A DNA stretch of 64,000 nucleotides from Hyphomicrobiales bacterium. GTDB taxonomy: Bacteria; Pseudomonadota; Alphaproteobacteria; Rhizobiales; Rhizobiaceae. The position numbers and the translations under genes were made by a program. How positions within the stretch are numbered: the stretch's first letter is position 1; every line of letters begins with the position of its first letter. The DNA lies in assembly GCA_900472625.1 (NCBI GenBank), contig UCIT01000055.1, positions 1-64,000 on the forward strand. The letters run 5' to 3'. The notes below the pieces were generated by a model. The model was not told where the DNA came from, made no database searches, and saw only the letters and a program-made list of their open reading frames with translations. Shown here piece after piece: positions 9,479-18,248 of this stretch.

Positions 9479-9675
9479 GCGGTCTTCTTGACGATCTCTT
9501 CCCGTTCAACGCCGTCGCTATTGCAAGGCCGTGCTCATGCCTCGACGATCATTGCTATCGAGACTTTCATGTTCGGAATGACGTAGTGAGCATCGTTTTC
9601 GACAACGAGCTAGGCCTTACCCCCTTATGGTAAGGCGGAAGCAAGGCGATCGAGAGAAAGTTCGAAATATCACAG

Positions 9676-9716
9676 GGCTAAAAATACTAAAAGGCGCGGT
9701 CTGCGAGACCACGCCT
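9676..9716 (-). terminator. Possible intrinsic terminator
   Basis: AGGCG-GGTCT at 9692-9702 pairs with AGACC-CGCCT at 9706-9716 around a 3-nt loop. On the minus strand it is followed by a T-rich run (TTTTAGTATTTTT). No intact minus-strand gene lies immediately upstream, so its function is unclear. Confidence 0.35.
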
Positions 9717-9841
9717 AGCCATAATTCGTTTAGACTCTCCAAGTGCCGAGGTAAGGCCACGGGCTCGCAACACCATTGTGCCACCACTCAGCGAGTGAGT
9801 ATGTTATAGAGCTACGAGTCAGGAATTGCAAGGGGGCACAA

Positions 9842-10312
9842 GTGTCTAGCGTTACTAAGCGGCATGTGCCGACATCCCAATTGCTTGGCGAGTATCTCAC
9901 CTTTGTCCCCACCCCGCAACAGGTGGACCACTTCAAAGCGGATATGCGTACTCTGAACCCTACGCTGCTACGCGACAGCATTCGTGAAGGGGTTCAGGTC
10001 CAGGCCCTGCAACAGATACCCATACATGAGCAGAGGCTGGCGATCCACCGCATCTATACCCGCAAGGTAAAGGAGTTTTCCTCGATCTACCCATTTGTGT
10101 TCGGTGTCGAGAATGCCTTACGCTCGGTGCTCGCAGACTATCTGGAGGAACGCTTTGGCCGAATGGACTGGTGGGTCCTGATCCGCAATGCGCGGCAGAA
10201 CGGACAAGCCTATACTGCCTTCCCCAATATCCTCTGCTCAGCAAGCCGGCGTCCTCCAGCGCTTCAATATTTGGCAAGTCGCGCAAAGTCTCCATGCTGC
10301 GTGGTCACGTAG
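9842..10312 (+). CDS. Truncated protein resembling a Swt1-type HEPN domain
   Basis: The frame from a GTG at 9842, after the purine-rich GGGGGCACAA, encodes about 156 residues. The segment YPFVFGVENALRSVLADYLE followed by RFG-x-MDWW has the shape of Swt1-like HEPN domains (hydrophobic-E-x-x-LR ... yG-x-x-WW). No clear R-x4-6-H catalytic motif is visible before the break. Natural sequence stops near residue 130 (FPNI, about 10230). After that the frame reads antisense to the adjacent scpB remnant, so the 3' end is lost. The family call is tentative. Confidence 0.35.
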   Translation: MSSVTKRHVPTSQLLGEYLTFVPTPQQVDHFKADMRTLNPTLLRDSIREGVQVQALQQIPIHEQRLAIHRIYTRKVKEFSSIYPFVFGVENALRSVLADYLEERFGRMDWWVLIRNARQNGQAYTAFPNILCSASRRPPALQYLASRAKSPCCVVT

Positions 10313-10695
10313 GTATACGGCGCCCCCGGCGTCGGGCTGCGCGGCCCGGAGCCGATAAAACCCGCGCCACGCAGATTGCCGATGGTGTCGCGGCTGACTT
10401 CCTTGCCAAAAATCTTCGACAGGTCAACACGCGTGATCGGTTGAAAATATCCCACCGCCATCAGCACCATCGTCTCGAACTCCGACAACGCCGCCGCCCC
10501 TCCTCTCGTCGGCGCCGAAGACGCGCGGATGGTGTCGGCGAACCGCGGACGCGTCCGATGCTGCCAGCCGCCTGCGACCGACAACAGTTCATAGGGCCGG
10601 GAACTCAGTTCCTCGCGCAGATCATCGATCAGCTGTCGTTTTGCATTTAATCGTGAGATTCCAGTCCTAACAATTTCAGTAAGATAGCCCGGCAC
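10236..10695 (-). pseudogene. ScpB-like (SMC-Scp) protein, truncated and frameshifted
   Basis: The frame from 10695 to 10264 matches the ScpB winged-helix region: ELLSVAGGWQHRTRPRFA, then LSEFETMVLMAVGYFQPITR and GKEVSRDTIGNLRGAGFIG, then TYVTTQH. The expected continuation, ETLRDLPNIEALEDAGLL, is in another frame at 10295-10236, showing a frameshift near 10292. The first 60 or so residues of a normal ScpB are missing where the gene meets the 20-bp repeats. Such ScpB homologues travel with rhizobial tyrosine-recombinase elements, which fits the neighbours. Confidence 0.65.
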
Positions 10696-10934
10696 CTAAA
10701 TTGAGACTTGGCAATTAATTTGAGATTCTGGCTTCGCTTTTTGGCACTTAACGTGAGATTCGCCGCCACGGAAAGATGGCCGCTTCCGGCCACGCTTCCC
10801 TGAGAAAATGACTTATATTACATATGGTTATCGCCGACCCGAAAGGCGTTTGGCACGGAAACTCACACCGACTAATCTCAAATTAGGTGCCATCACCAGT
10901 CTGAACGGGCGCATTCTTACAGTTAAATGCCAAA
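10689..10934. repeat. Cluster of 20-bp repeats TTGGCAnTTAATTTGAGATT, direct and inverted
   Basis: Direct copies lie at 10689-10708, 10708-10727 and 10741-10760. Inverted copies lie at 10874-10892 (reverse complement TGGCACCTAATTTGAGATT) and, more diverged, at 10914-10934. The cluster sits exactly between the scpB remnant and the recombinase remnant, both of which break here. Arrays like this are expected at the ends or binding sites of tyrosine-recombinase elements; that role is inferred. Confidence 0.65.
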
Positions 10935-11804
10935 CGACAGCGCATGAACGCCTTGATGGCGGCGAGCCGCACATTGCGCGTCGATGCGCTGTTGCCGCGA
11001 TCCTGTTCAATGTGTGCGAGGAAAGCCACGAGCGATCGCGTAACCGGCTTTCGCCGTCACATGTGGCAAGGAGGCGGTCGATGTCACTTTGCGCAAGAAA
11101 GCGCGGCGTCGTCGCCAATTGCCAACTTGCGAAGTTCGGAACCGCGTGCTCCCGCCAGCGGGACATTTTCCCATCGCGACGAGATGTTTTAGGTAGGCGC
11201 GCGTGGCGACGGTAATACTCTGTGCCCAATGGCGTCCGCGCGGCTTGGCGGACTCGAGCACGAACATGCAGATTGCTGAAGCTGTACAAGCAGCTGGATC
11301 TGCACCCAAGGACATCATAAATTTCACGAGGACGGCTTGATAGGTATCAAGAGTGGAAGCCTTGACACCGCGTTGTTCTCGCATCCACCGACGGAAAGTA
11401 GCCAATTCAGGCCAGGTTTCGTCCAATGAGGGGCGTTGCTTCGGCGGCAGGATGTCCAGCTCGCGAAGGTATTCGACGAACAGCTTGGCAGCACCCTGTG
11501 GCGCACGGGCAGTTCTGTTGCCGTGGAACACTGATGCAGAAGCGCTCAAGCCCGCGGTAAGTGTGTCAACGTTGTGGCCGGCGGCACGTATCCAATCGCC
11601 CCACAATGCCAGAAGGCGCACCACCTCCGTTATCGTCGCGGCCGAGTGATTCCGCTGGACAAGCCAGTGCTTGAAGCCGTCGACATGTGGTTGCAGCCAA
11701 TTGATGCGAACATTGACGCTTCGGCGATGTCTGTACTTTCGCTTTGTCACGCTTTTTTCCTCGATTTGATCGTTGGTGCCGGTGAAGTCCGGCGTGTCGA
11801 ACAA
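10922..11804 (-). pseudogene. Chimeric tyrosine recombinase (integrase) remnant
   Basis: On the minus strand the protein begins with a SAM-like core-binding domain (FKHWLVQRNHSAATITEVVR, then LFVEYLRELDILPP) and continues to the start of a catalytic domain. After a frameshift near 11150 this reads FASWQLATTPRFLAQSDIDR and LLATCDGESRLRDR. Here it joins, in a third frame, a piece of a second recombinase core-binding domain (LVAFLAHIEQDRGNSASTRN, VRLAAIKAFMR). The Arg-His-x-x-Arg-Tyr catalytic residues are absent. This looks like a deletion between two adjacent recombinases of a recombinase-trio element. Confidence 0.7.
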
Positions 11805-12250
11805 ATCGGAGGTTTCAAATCCATTCCAGCGCTAGGCGAGCGACATTCCCGTTCCTTAAACTCCCCGAGAGCCAACAAGGCAAAGGTTGGCATGTTGTCT
11901 GCGCCAGGGAGATGGCGGCCGGGTCGACGGGAGGGATGATGGCCCAGGCGGCGGCTAATCATGCGGATGAGACGGCGCCGATCAATCACGTCATTCTGCT
12001 GACGGCGCGAAAGCCCCCATACGGCCTCTCTTTGGGGCTGGTCTGGCACCGGACAGGCCTGGCCTGCAACGGCTCCGCCGACCTTCTTCCCCTGACCGCA
12101 AGCGGTCATTCCTCGCGAGCCAACAAGCTCGGCTGCCGCCGTCCTTCGCTGATGCTGCGGTCCTGCGGATGCAGTCCGTCCAATCCGTCGCCTCTCGACC
12201 GCCATCGAGGCCGCATCGGGCGGCTTCGAACAACCTCAGGAGATACGACA
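11805..12250. other. Leader region upstream of the DUF736 gene
   Basis: I see no gene here. The part at about 12060-12130 contains the palindrome GACCGCAAGCGGTC (12094-12107). It is similar, in inverted orientation, to the region at about 15484-15550 that precedes the second DUF736 copy, so it is probably a conserved leader or regulatory region of these modules. Confidence 0.4.
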
Positions 12251-12550
12251 ATGGCTCAGATCGGCACCTTCACCCGCGACGAAACCGGCACCTATGCAGG
12301 GACCATCAAGACCCTCACCCTCAACGTCAAGGCATCCATCAAGCCCTGCGACCGCGACAACGATCGCGCCCCGGACTTCCGGATCACAGCAACGGGTGTC
12401 GAGTTCGGAGCAGGCTGGAGCCGGACCGCCCGCGAAACGGACGCCGAATACCTCTCGCTCAAGCTCGACGATCCGTCCTTTACGGCGCCGGTCTATGCCT
12501 CCCTCGTCCAGGGCGACAAGGGCGAGCACAAGCTCATCTGGTCTCGCTGA
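12251..12550 (+). CDS. DUF736 family protein
   Basis: This 99-residue protein is a full-length DUF736 member: MAQIGTFTRDETGTYAGTIK, then LTLNVKASIKPC, then EYLSLKLDDPSF and the end LIWSR. DUF736 proteins are common on rhizobial plasmids and integrative elements; their function is not established. The start at 12251 follows AGGAGATACGACA. The gene runs convergently to the primase-helicase gene, with a hairpin between them. Confidence 0.9.
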   Translation: MAQIGTFTRDETGTYAGTIKTLTLNVKASIKPCDRDNDRAPDFRITATGVEFGAGWSRTARETDAEYLSLKLDDPSFTAPVYASLVQGDKGEHKLIWSR

Positions 12551-12560
12551 CCAGAACCAC

Positions 12561-12585
12561 GGCGCTCCGCTCAAAGCGGGGCGCC
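12561..12585. terminator. Hairpin between convergent genes
   Basis: GGCGCtCCGCT at 12561-12571 pairs with AGCGGgGCGCC at 12575-12585 around a CAA loop, with one internal mismatch. It separates the convergent DUF736 and helicase genes and could stop both transcripts, although neither side has a strong T-tract. Confidence 0.5.
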
Positions 12586-12586
12586 C

Positions 12587-15028
12587 TCATTCGATCACAT
12601 AGCCCAGCGCGCGATAACCCAATCGTCGCTTTGCGGCCATCCGGGCCAGCACCGGAACGGTGCTGTCGACATAATCGACGACCAGGACGTCCCGCTTGCC
12701 ATCATGCTGGCGATGCAGACGGCCGACATACTGCGCCAGAGTTCCCTTCCAGGCGATCGGCATGGTCAGGAACAACGTGTCGAGCCGGGCGTCATCGAAG
12801 CCTTCCCCGATATAGCGCCCTATCGCAAGTATCAGACGCTCATCATCGTCTGCGACATTCAACGCCGTGTTGGCTTGCTTGCGATCCTTCGCCGACATGC
12901 CACCGCGCAGCACCACCAGATTTTTCACGAACGGCGAGAACTTCTGCTGCAGATAATCGAGGTGATCGTTCCGCTCCGTAAGAAGGATGGGCGAACGTTT
13001 TGCCTCGAGGGATTTCAGCACGTCATCGAATATCAGGTCATTTCGGCCTTGGTCCTGCGCAAGGGCCGCATAGATCGCTGGCATTGACGGGCGCTCTGCC
13101 GAGACGAGCGACGCTGGCAACTCAAACTTCGTCGAACGGTCGCGGGCACGGTGGCGAATGCCACGCTCGGCAGCTTGAACTCTCGCATCGACCCGATGGC
13201 GAACGGGGCCGCATTGCATGAAGATAATCGGATGATGTCCGTCTTTTCGGGCGACCGTCGCTGACAGCCCGACGACATATCGCGCCTTCGATCTGCGAGC
13301 GACAAGTTCAAAACTTGCAGCGGACAGATGGTGGCACTCGTCGACAATCAGATGACCGTAATTGCCGACGATGTCATCGACCTCGCCATTCCTAACCAGG
13401 CTTTGGATCACCGCTAAATCAATGATCCCTGTCGGCTTCCTTTTCCCGCCACCGATAGTACCGATCTGCTTTGGGTCGATGCTCAAGAAGGAACTCAGAC
13501 GCTCAACCCACTGGGTGAGAAGCTCCCTGCGGTGAACAAGAACAAGCGTGTTGCGGCTTCGATGTGCAATGAGTGCAGCTGCGACAACTGTTTTGCCGAA
13601 GGCGGTCGTGGCGGCGAGCACGCCGTTATCGTTGACGACAAGAGCATCAAAGGCCCGCGATTGTGGCCGTCTCAGTTCCCCTAGGAACGAGACGCCGACG
13701 GGTAGCGCGTCTCCGTCCTCGCGGTGATCCTCCAGAATGGCCGTCGTGCCATGGCTCTTAATGAGCTCAATTGCTTCGTCGAAGCAGCCTCGTGGCAGCG
13801 CGACATGGCGTGGATGAAGCTCGGCACAGGAGATGATCCGTGGCTTGCCGAATGTCGGCAATCGCATTGCTTGCGCACGATAGAATTCCGGGTTCTGGAA
13901 TGCTGCCAGGCGCACGAACTGCGCAATCAGCGCGGACGGAAGCTCGGTCCTATCAATGTAAACCTGATCAGCGATCACGACCTTGATGCTTTGCGGGATC
14001 GCAGCCTCTATTCGCCGCGGCTCGCTACGACGTGACGGCAACATCTTCCACGGCTCATCGGCATGTTCGTCATCGACTGGCATACGGACGCCCAAGACCC
14101 GCCCCGACAATTCGGCTTCGTCGGCAATCCTGAAGACTTCGTCCGCCGATAACCTGGGCAAAGACGACAGGTATGCCCACTGGTCATCGTAAGGTCGTAG
14201 GTCGCCATCGACAAAAACGCTGTTGCCATTTTCACGGGCTTTCCTTTGCAGAGGAAGCGCGATCAGATTGCCGAAGCCGCCAAGTGGCATCGTGTCCTGG
14301 TTGGGGAAGAAACGGTCGTAAGACGTGAAGCCGATCTCAGGACGGTTTTCCATCGTCTCCGTTATTAGCGCGGCACCAAGTTGTCGTGCGATCTTTGCGG
14401 GAACGGGTTCGAAAAAGAATATCCAGACATGGCCACCGTTTCCAGACCTCGACCGTTCGAGGGCAGCGGAAATTCCTTTTGCACGGCAAGTGGCCAGCAG
14501 AGCTCTGGTGTCGTCTACCCAGCTTTTCTTGTCGAAGTCAGCAGCAAGGAACCAGCATGTCTCGTCCTGCAGCAATGGATATACGCCGGCAACAAAGTCG
14601 CTTGAACGGGCATCTCCGCCACGAAGGTGCTTTTCGATGATATCCTCGGAATATGGGATGAACGCCTGATGCGGGCAGTCCCCACATTTCACCTTCGGCT
14701 TGCCGCAGATTCCTTTCGCCCACTCATTAGAACAGGCCGGTGAATAGCCGGAGCGTCCGTCCTTCTTGTTGTTCCAGCGAACCGGAAAGACGTCGGGACG
14801 TCCGGCAAACAGCTGCCGGAACAACTGCACCTTTTCCACTGACGGTGAGCTGTTTGTCACAGGAGCGTCTGCGAAGACCGGCTTATCTGCGTGGGCCTGG
14901 CTATCGGAAATCAGCTGCTGCTTAAATGCTTCCAGCTCACGCTCAAGCGCCATCTGCTCGTCACTCAGTTCGGCTAACCGCCGTCGAATGCGAGCAATGT
15001 TCTCCCAAGCATCATTCTTTTCCGCCAA
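12587..15028 (-). CDS. TOTE-type conflict-system primase-helicase
   Basis: This 813-residue protein joins an archaeo-eukaryotic primase domain to a superfamily II helicase, the core architecture of TOTE conflict systems. An N-terminal coiled coil (residues 5-40) precedes a cysteine knuckle (C99, C108, C115, C118). The primase motifs are D164xD166 (FLAADFDKKSW) and the histidine motif SGNGGHVW (H200). The helicase has Walker A ATTAFGKT (473-480), DECHH (563-567), LSAT (588-591) and motif VI YVGRLHRQ near 770. All key residues are present, so it looks functional. It stands alone between two inverted DUF736 modules, without an obvious effector nuclease next to it. A role against foreign nucleic acid is inferred from the family. 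Confidence 0.85.
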   Translation of the reverse strand: MAEKNDAWENIARIRRRLAELSDEQMALERELEAFKQQLISDSQAHADKPVFADAPVTNSSPSVEKVQLFRQLFAGRPDVFPVRWNNKKDGRSGYSPACSNEWAKGICGKPKVKCGDCPHQAFIPYSEDIIEKHLRGGDARSSDFVAGVYPLLQDETCWFLAADFDKKSWVDDTRALLATCRAKGISAALERSRSGNGGHVWIFFFEPVPAKIARQLGAALITETMENRPEIGFTSYDRFFPNQDTMPLGGFGNLIALPLQRKARENGNSVFVDGDLRPYDDQWAYLSSLPRLSADEVFRIADEAELSGRVLGVRMPVDDEHADEPWKMLPSRRSEPRRIEAAIPQSIKVVIADQVYIDRTELPSALIAQFVRLAAFQNPEFYRAQAMRLPTFGKPRIISCAELHPRHVALPRGCFDEAIELIKSHGTTAILEDHREDGDALPVGVSFLGELRRPQSRAFDALVVNDNGVLAATTAFGKTVVAAALIAHRSRNTLVLVHRRELLTQWVERLSSFLSIDPKQIGTIGGGKRKPTGIIDLAVIQSLVRNGEVDDIVGNYGHLIVDECHHLSAASFELVARRSKARYVVGLSATVARKDGHHPIIFMQCGPVRHRVDARVQAAERGIRHRARDRSTKFELPASLVSAERPSMPAIYAALAQDQGRNDLIFDDVLKSLEAKRSPILLTERNDHLDYLQQKFSPFVKNLVVLRGGMSAKDRKQANTALNVADDDERLILAIGRYIGEGFDDARLDTLFLTMPIAWKGTLAQYVGRLHRQHDGKRDVLVVDYVDSTVPVLARMAAKRRLGYRALGYVIE

Positions 15029-15117
15029 CTTTGCAGCTTTCGCCTAACTGATCGTGGGTATCAGCATAGGCCAAACGCGTCCCTATTTTAAGACGCACTA
15101 TCCATCACCGCCTCCGG

Positions 15118-15188
15118 GATTATGCGGAGTAGGATCCGCCGAAATCATCGGCAAATACAGCCTTCAGCGACCGGCACTCCGCATAATC
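15118..15188. repeat. 71-bp segment bounded by a perfect 13-bp inverted repeat
   Basis: GATTATGCGGAGT at 15118-15130 is the exact reverse complement of ACTCCGCATAATC at 15176-15188. The right arm coincides with the point where similarity of the adjacent DUF736 copy stops, so this may be a small inserted element or a recombinase site. Related ATTATGCCGCA words occur near 30499 and 30524. Confidence 0.5.
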
Positions 15189-15352
15189 ACAGTCTCAGCA
15201 TAATCGACGTTGCCGGCCAGGATGCGATAGTCGGGGCCTTTTTCGGAGGCGCGCTCGACCGCGCGGATGGGCGCTTTGACGTTGAGGTTGAGGGTCTTGA
15301 TGACGCCTGAGAAGCCGTTGCTGGAAGCGGTGAAGGAGCCGATCGTTGCCAT
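15164..15352 (-). pseudogene. DUF736 protein, second copy, 3'-truncated
   Basis: The start at 15352 gives MATIGSFTASSNGFSGVIK, then LNLNVKAPIRA and GPDYRILAGN, a clear DUF736 N-terminal half. Similarity stops after about 50 residues where the 13-bp inverted repeat begins, and the conserved C-terminal part (EYLSVKLDDPSF...LIWSR) is missing. It points the same way as the helicase and opposite to the intact copy at 12251. Confidence 0.8.
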
Positions 15353-16332
15353 TGTTGCATTCCTTTGCTGTTGTTCGGGCCGCGCCTCTCGCGGCCTCGA
15401 TGAATGTCGCCCGGACCGCAGACGATCGGACCGCACCCATAGGGCCGAAATGCAATGGAGGACGGCAAGTCGCATTTTTGTTAGTTGGCGAGGAATGGCG
15501 GCCTGCCGCAGGGGTAAGAAAATTGAGACCGGCCGTTGCGGGAGGACGATCGAGGCGAAGCCGTTCTTCGGTCAGACATACTCCATCGAGACCGCGTCAG
15601 GTGCGCCCAGATGTCGTGACGCAATGAATGCAAATGGCACCGTAGGTCGGAACGCGTCGACAAGTGGCTGTTGCACACCCATAATCCCGTGTCATCACGA
15701 CGAAGCCTATCGGTCCGGCTTGAGGGCGTTGAATGCCCCGAGAAACCTTTTTTGTGGCCAGCCGTTGGGCAGCGCCATAGAAACAGAGCTCCGATCAGAC
15801 GCTGATGCCATTCAGTGCGATCGGGACGCTAAGCGTGGTTCCTTTTGTTCGACTCTACCAAGGTTGCATCGATCTTCGGTGATTGCATGGCAGACGTGCG
15901 GACTTTGCTGAATATTTGGCACAGAAATGGGCCTATAGAACGGAGGTCGTCGTTTTGTCGCCCAATCGCATCGCGTCGACCTAAGCAGTTTTCTACACGA
16001 CTGCTTTCGGCGGCGAGCCTTACGGCAGTCGCCATTTCCGAAGCCTGTCGCGCACCCCAGCGGCAGGCTTCCCCCCCCGGCGATCCGGATTGTCTCTCAC
16101 TGGTGAGACGAGCAGGTATGGTTGTGAACGCGTTCCGATTGCTTCGGACTTCGCCGAGCCAGTCACTGGCAGCAACCATGCGCCTGCTCTTTGCGGGGCA
16201 ACACAACCCGCGAGGTGGCTTGGCGCACCGCATCTCGTCGGTTTATTGGCAACGAAGGAAAGAGTTTGACATTTTTATGTCGAAACACCATGTTCACGTC
16301 ACAAATCGCGCTGACAAAGGCAGTTACCCGAC
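15353..16332. other. Gene-poor stretch before the ATPase-TOPRIM pair
   Basis: The first 200 bases are the leader of the truncated DUF736 gene, related in inverted orientation to 12060-12130. From about 15560 to 16332 I see no gene I can support. Frames of 130-180 codons on both strands are rich in R, S and P and look like chance frames in GC-rich DNA. Confidence 0.4.
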
Positions 16333-17544
16333 ATGCTACACCGCCTCGAAATCGAGAATTTCTACTCGATTCATGATCGACAGATCATCGATCTGACCGT
16401 GGCAGGCAATGCTCCCGAAGAGCCCGGGCGTTTCGCACCCTTGTGGCTTGATGCCACTGAAAAGGCGCCGAAGGTTGTAGCCCTCTTTGGACCAAACGCC
16501 TCGGGCAAATCGACAGTCTTGCGAGCGCTGTCGTTCATCCGGTGGTTTGTCCGCGATAGCTTCGGCGCATCGCGTGGAAGCCGCATGCCCTTCGATCGTT
16601 TCAACAGCGAGGACATGTTGATCGCTCCGACCCGACTGGCCGTTCAGCTATCGGGGATAGAGGACATCGCACAGGTTTCCGATCCACACGCGCGTCAGTG
16701 CCGTTATGCCTATGAACTCATTATTGGTGGCGGCAGACAGCAGCATGTCGAACATGAGGCTCTCTACTACTGGCCGTCGACGGCAAGCCGCAAGGTGAAG
16801 CTATTTGAACGCAATGGCGCCGGAGAGGTCTCTGCTGCCAAGGTTTTCGGGACCACCGGGTTTCGCCAGGCGCTCGACAAGGTATTGCGACCGGACGCCA
16901 GCGTCATATCGACGCTTGCCCAACTCGAGCATCCCTATTCAAAGGTCATCTGGCAGGCCGCATCGCAATTCTTTTCAAATATCCTGATCGGGAAGTTCGA
17001 GCACACGGACGATAGCGCGATCCGGCACTACGCCGCCAATCCGGGTGTGGTCGAGCGTTTCAACCGCGAAATCCAGCGTATCGACGTGGGAATTCGGGAG
17101 ATGAAGATCCTCCAGGGGCCCAATGGTCCACTCGCGCTGTTCGAGCACGAAGGCTTGGCCGGACCGATGCCGATCGTCTACGAGAGCCACGGAACGCGGC
17201 AGTTCATCAAACTCTATCCGTTTATTCTTGAGGCTTTGGAGACCGGCGGTATCGCGGTCATCGATGAGCTGGACGCGACGATTCATCCTTTGCTGCTGCC
17301 TGAAATCCTTCGCTGGTTTTATGACAGTGATCGCAACCCCCATAACGCGCAGCTCTGGATGACATGTCATACGCCATCCCTTCTTGAGGACCTCCTGAAG
17401 GAAGAAGTCCTCTTCTGTACCAAGGATTTTGACGGGAAAACCAGCGTATACAGCCTTCGTGATATCCAGTCCGTCCGGCGTTCGGACAACTATTATCGCA
17501 AGTATCTGGGAGGCAGCTTCGGGGCTGTGCCACAGATCGGATGA
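16333..17544 (+). CDS. RloA-like AAA ATPase of a two-gene defence-type pair
   Basis: This 403-residue ATP-binding protein is of the AAA_15/AAA_21 (RecF/OLD-like) class. It starts LEIENFYSIHD as such proteins do. Walker A is GPNASGKST (53-61), Walker B VIDELDATIHP (309-319) and the H-loop TCHTPSLL (344-351); the signature-like region is ESHGTRQF. The ATPase is probably the sensor and controller for the TOPRIM partner, whose start overlaps its stop by four bases. The arrangement resembles RloA/RloB and AbiL-type pairs; activity against phage is inferred. Confidence 0.8.
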   Translation: MLHRLEIENFYSIHDRQIIDLTVAGNAPEEPGRFAPLWLDATEKAPKVVALFGPNASGKSTVLRALSFIRWFVRDSFGASRGSRMPFDRFNSEDMLIAPTRLAVQLSGIEDIAQVSDPHARQCRYAYELIIGGGRQQHVEHEALYYWPSTASRKVKLFERNGAGEVSAAKVFGTTGFRQALDKVLRPDASVISTLAQLEHPYSKVIWQAASQFFSNILIGKFEHTDDSAIRHYAANPGVVERFNREIQRIDVGIREMKILQGPNGPLALFEHEGLAGPMPIVYESHGTRQFIKLYPFILEALETGGIAVIDELDATIHPLLLPEILRWFYDSDRNPHNAQLWMTCHTPSLLEDLLKEEVLFCTKDFDGKTSVYSLRDIQSVRRSDNYYRKYLGGSFGAVPQIG

Positions 17545-18101
17545 AACGCCGCAACCCTATCCCGCAACGGACGCGCATTTTCCTTGGCTGCGAAGGCGAA
17601 AGCGAGCAGAGCTACGGCGTACTGCTTGCGCGACTAGTTGAACGTCAGCACCAGCGGATATTTCTAAACACGGTGCTCCTGCGGCCCGGTGGCGGCGACC
17701 CGCTCGGGCTGGTGCAATTGGCGGAGCGGAAGAAAAGGGAAGCGGAAAAGAAGAGCGGCAGCTTTGCTGCGGCTTTCGTTCTTCTCGATTCCGACAAGAA
17801 GGGAATAGTACCGGCGCGAGATCAGCAAGCGGAAGCGCTCGCGGTTGAGGCCGGCCTCGATCTCATCTGGCAGGAACCTTGCCACGAGGCGATAATATTG
17901 CGCCACCTTCCCAACTGCGATCAGATGCGTCCGCCGACCACCGCGCTTGCAATTTCGACGCTTCATGCCCGGTGGCCGACGTTTGTAAAAGCAATGCCAG
18001 CGTCCAAACTAAGTTCGACTCTGGATGACGCTCACGTTCGCCGGGCACGCGCGGTAGAGCCTGGGCTGAGCAGGCTTTTGGAAGCGCTTTTGTTTGTCTA
18101 G
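17541..18101 (+). CDS. RloB-like TOPRIM-domain protein
   Basis: This 186-residue protein has the RloB pattern. The TOPRIM glutamate lies near the N terminus (FLGCEGESEQSYG; E18/E20), and the DxD motif is LLDSDKKG (D83, D85). The C-terminal half includes ELIWQEPCHEAIILRH-like sequence typical of RloB. The TOPRIM residues suggest metal-dependent cleavage of nucleic acid. Translation is coupled to the ATPase gene by an ATGA overlap, supporting a two-component effector. The frame is complete. Confidence 0.75.
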   Translation: MKRRNPIPQRTRIFLGCEGESEQSYGVLLARLVERQHQRIFLNTVLLRPGGGDPLGLVQLAERKKREAEKKSGSFAAAFVLLDSDKKGIVPARDQQAEALAVEAGLDLIWQEPCHEAIILRHLPNCDQMRPPTTALAISTLHARWPTFVKAMPASKLSSTLDDAHVRRARAVEPGLSRLLEALLFV

Positions 18102-18248
18102 CGAGCGTCAATTTCTAATATACTCGTTTATTATCAATTACTTAGTTCCATAAACAACCCTTATGCCGCAAAGCCAAATTTTATTAGCGCCTTGGGCGGC
18201 CCGACTAACAGACAACGGTTCGAATCTACTCAAGGCGAAGCCACCTAG

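Noticed and set aside
9613..9634. GCCTTACC/GGTAAGGC hairpin
   Set aside because: It is an 8-bp stem without a T-tract or a gene in reach; no role could be supported.
10689..10934. CRISPR-like array
   Set aside because: The repeats are in both orientations with unequal spacing and no spacer-sized unique sequences, so they do not form a CRISPR array.
11747..12205. Minus-strand frame of 152 codons before the DUF736 gene
   Set aside because: It is rich in R and G without motifs, and the area is better explained as the leader of the DUF736 gene, with a related inverted copy at 15.5 kb.
15829..16396. Overlapping frames of 134 and 183 codons on opposite strands
   Set aside because: Neither has protein-like composition or a recognisable motif, and each ends within other features.
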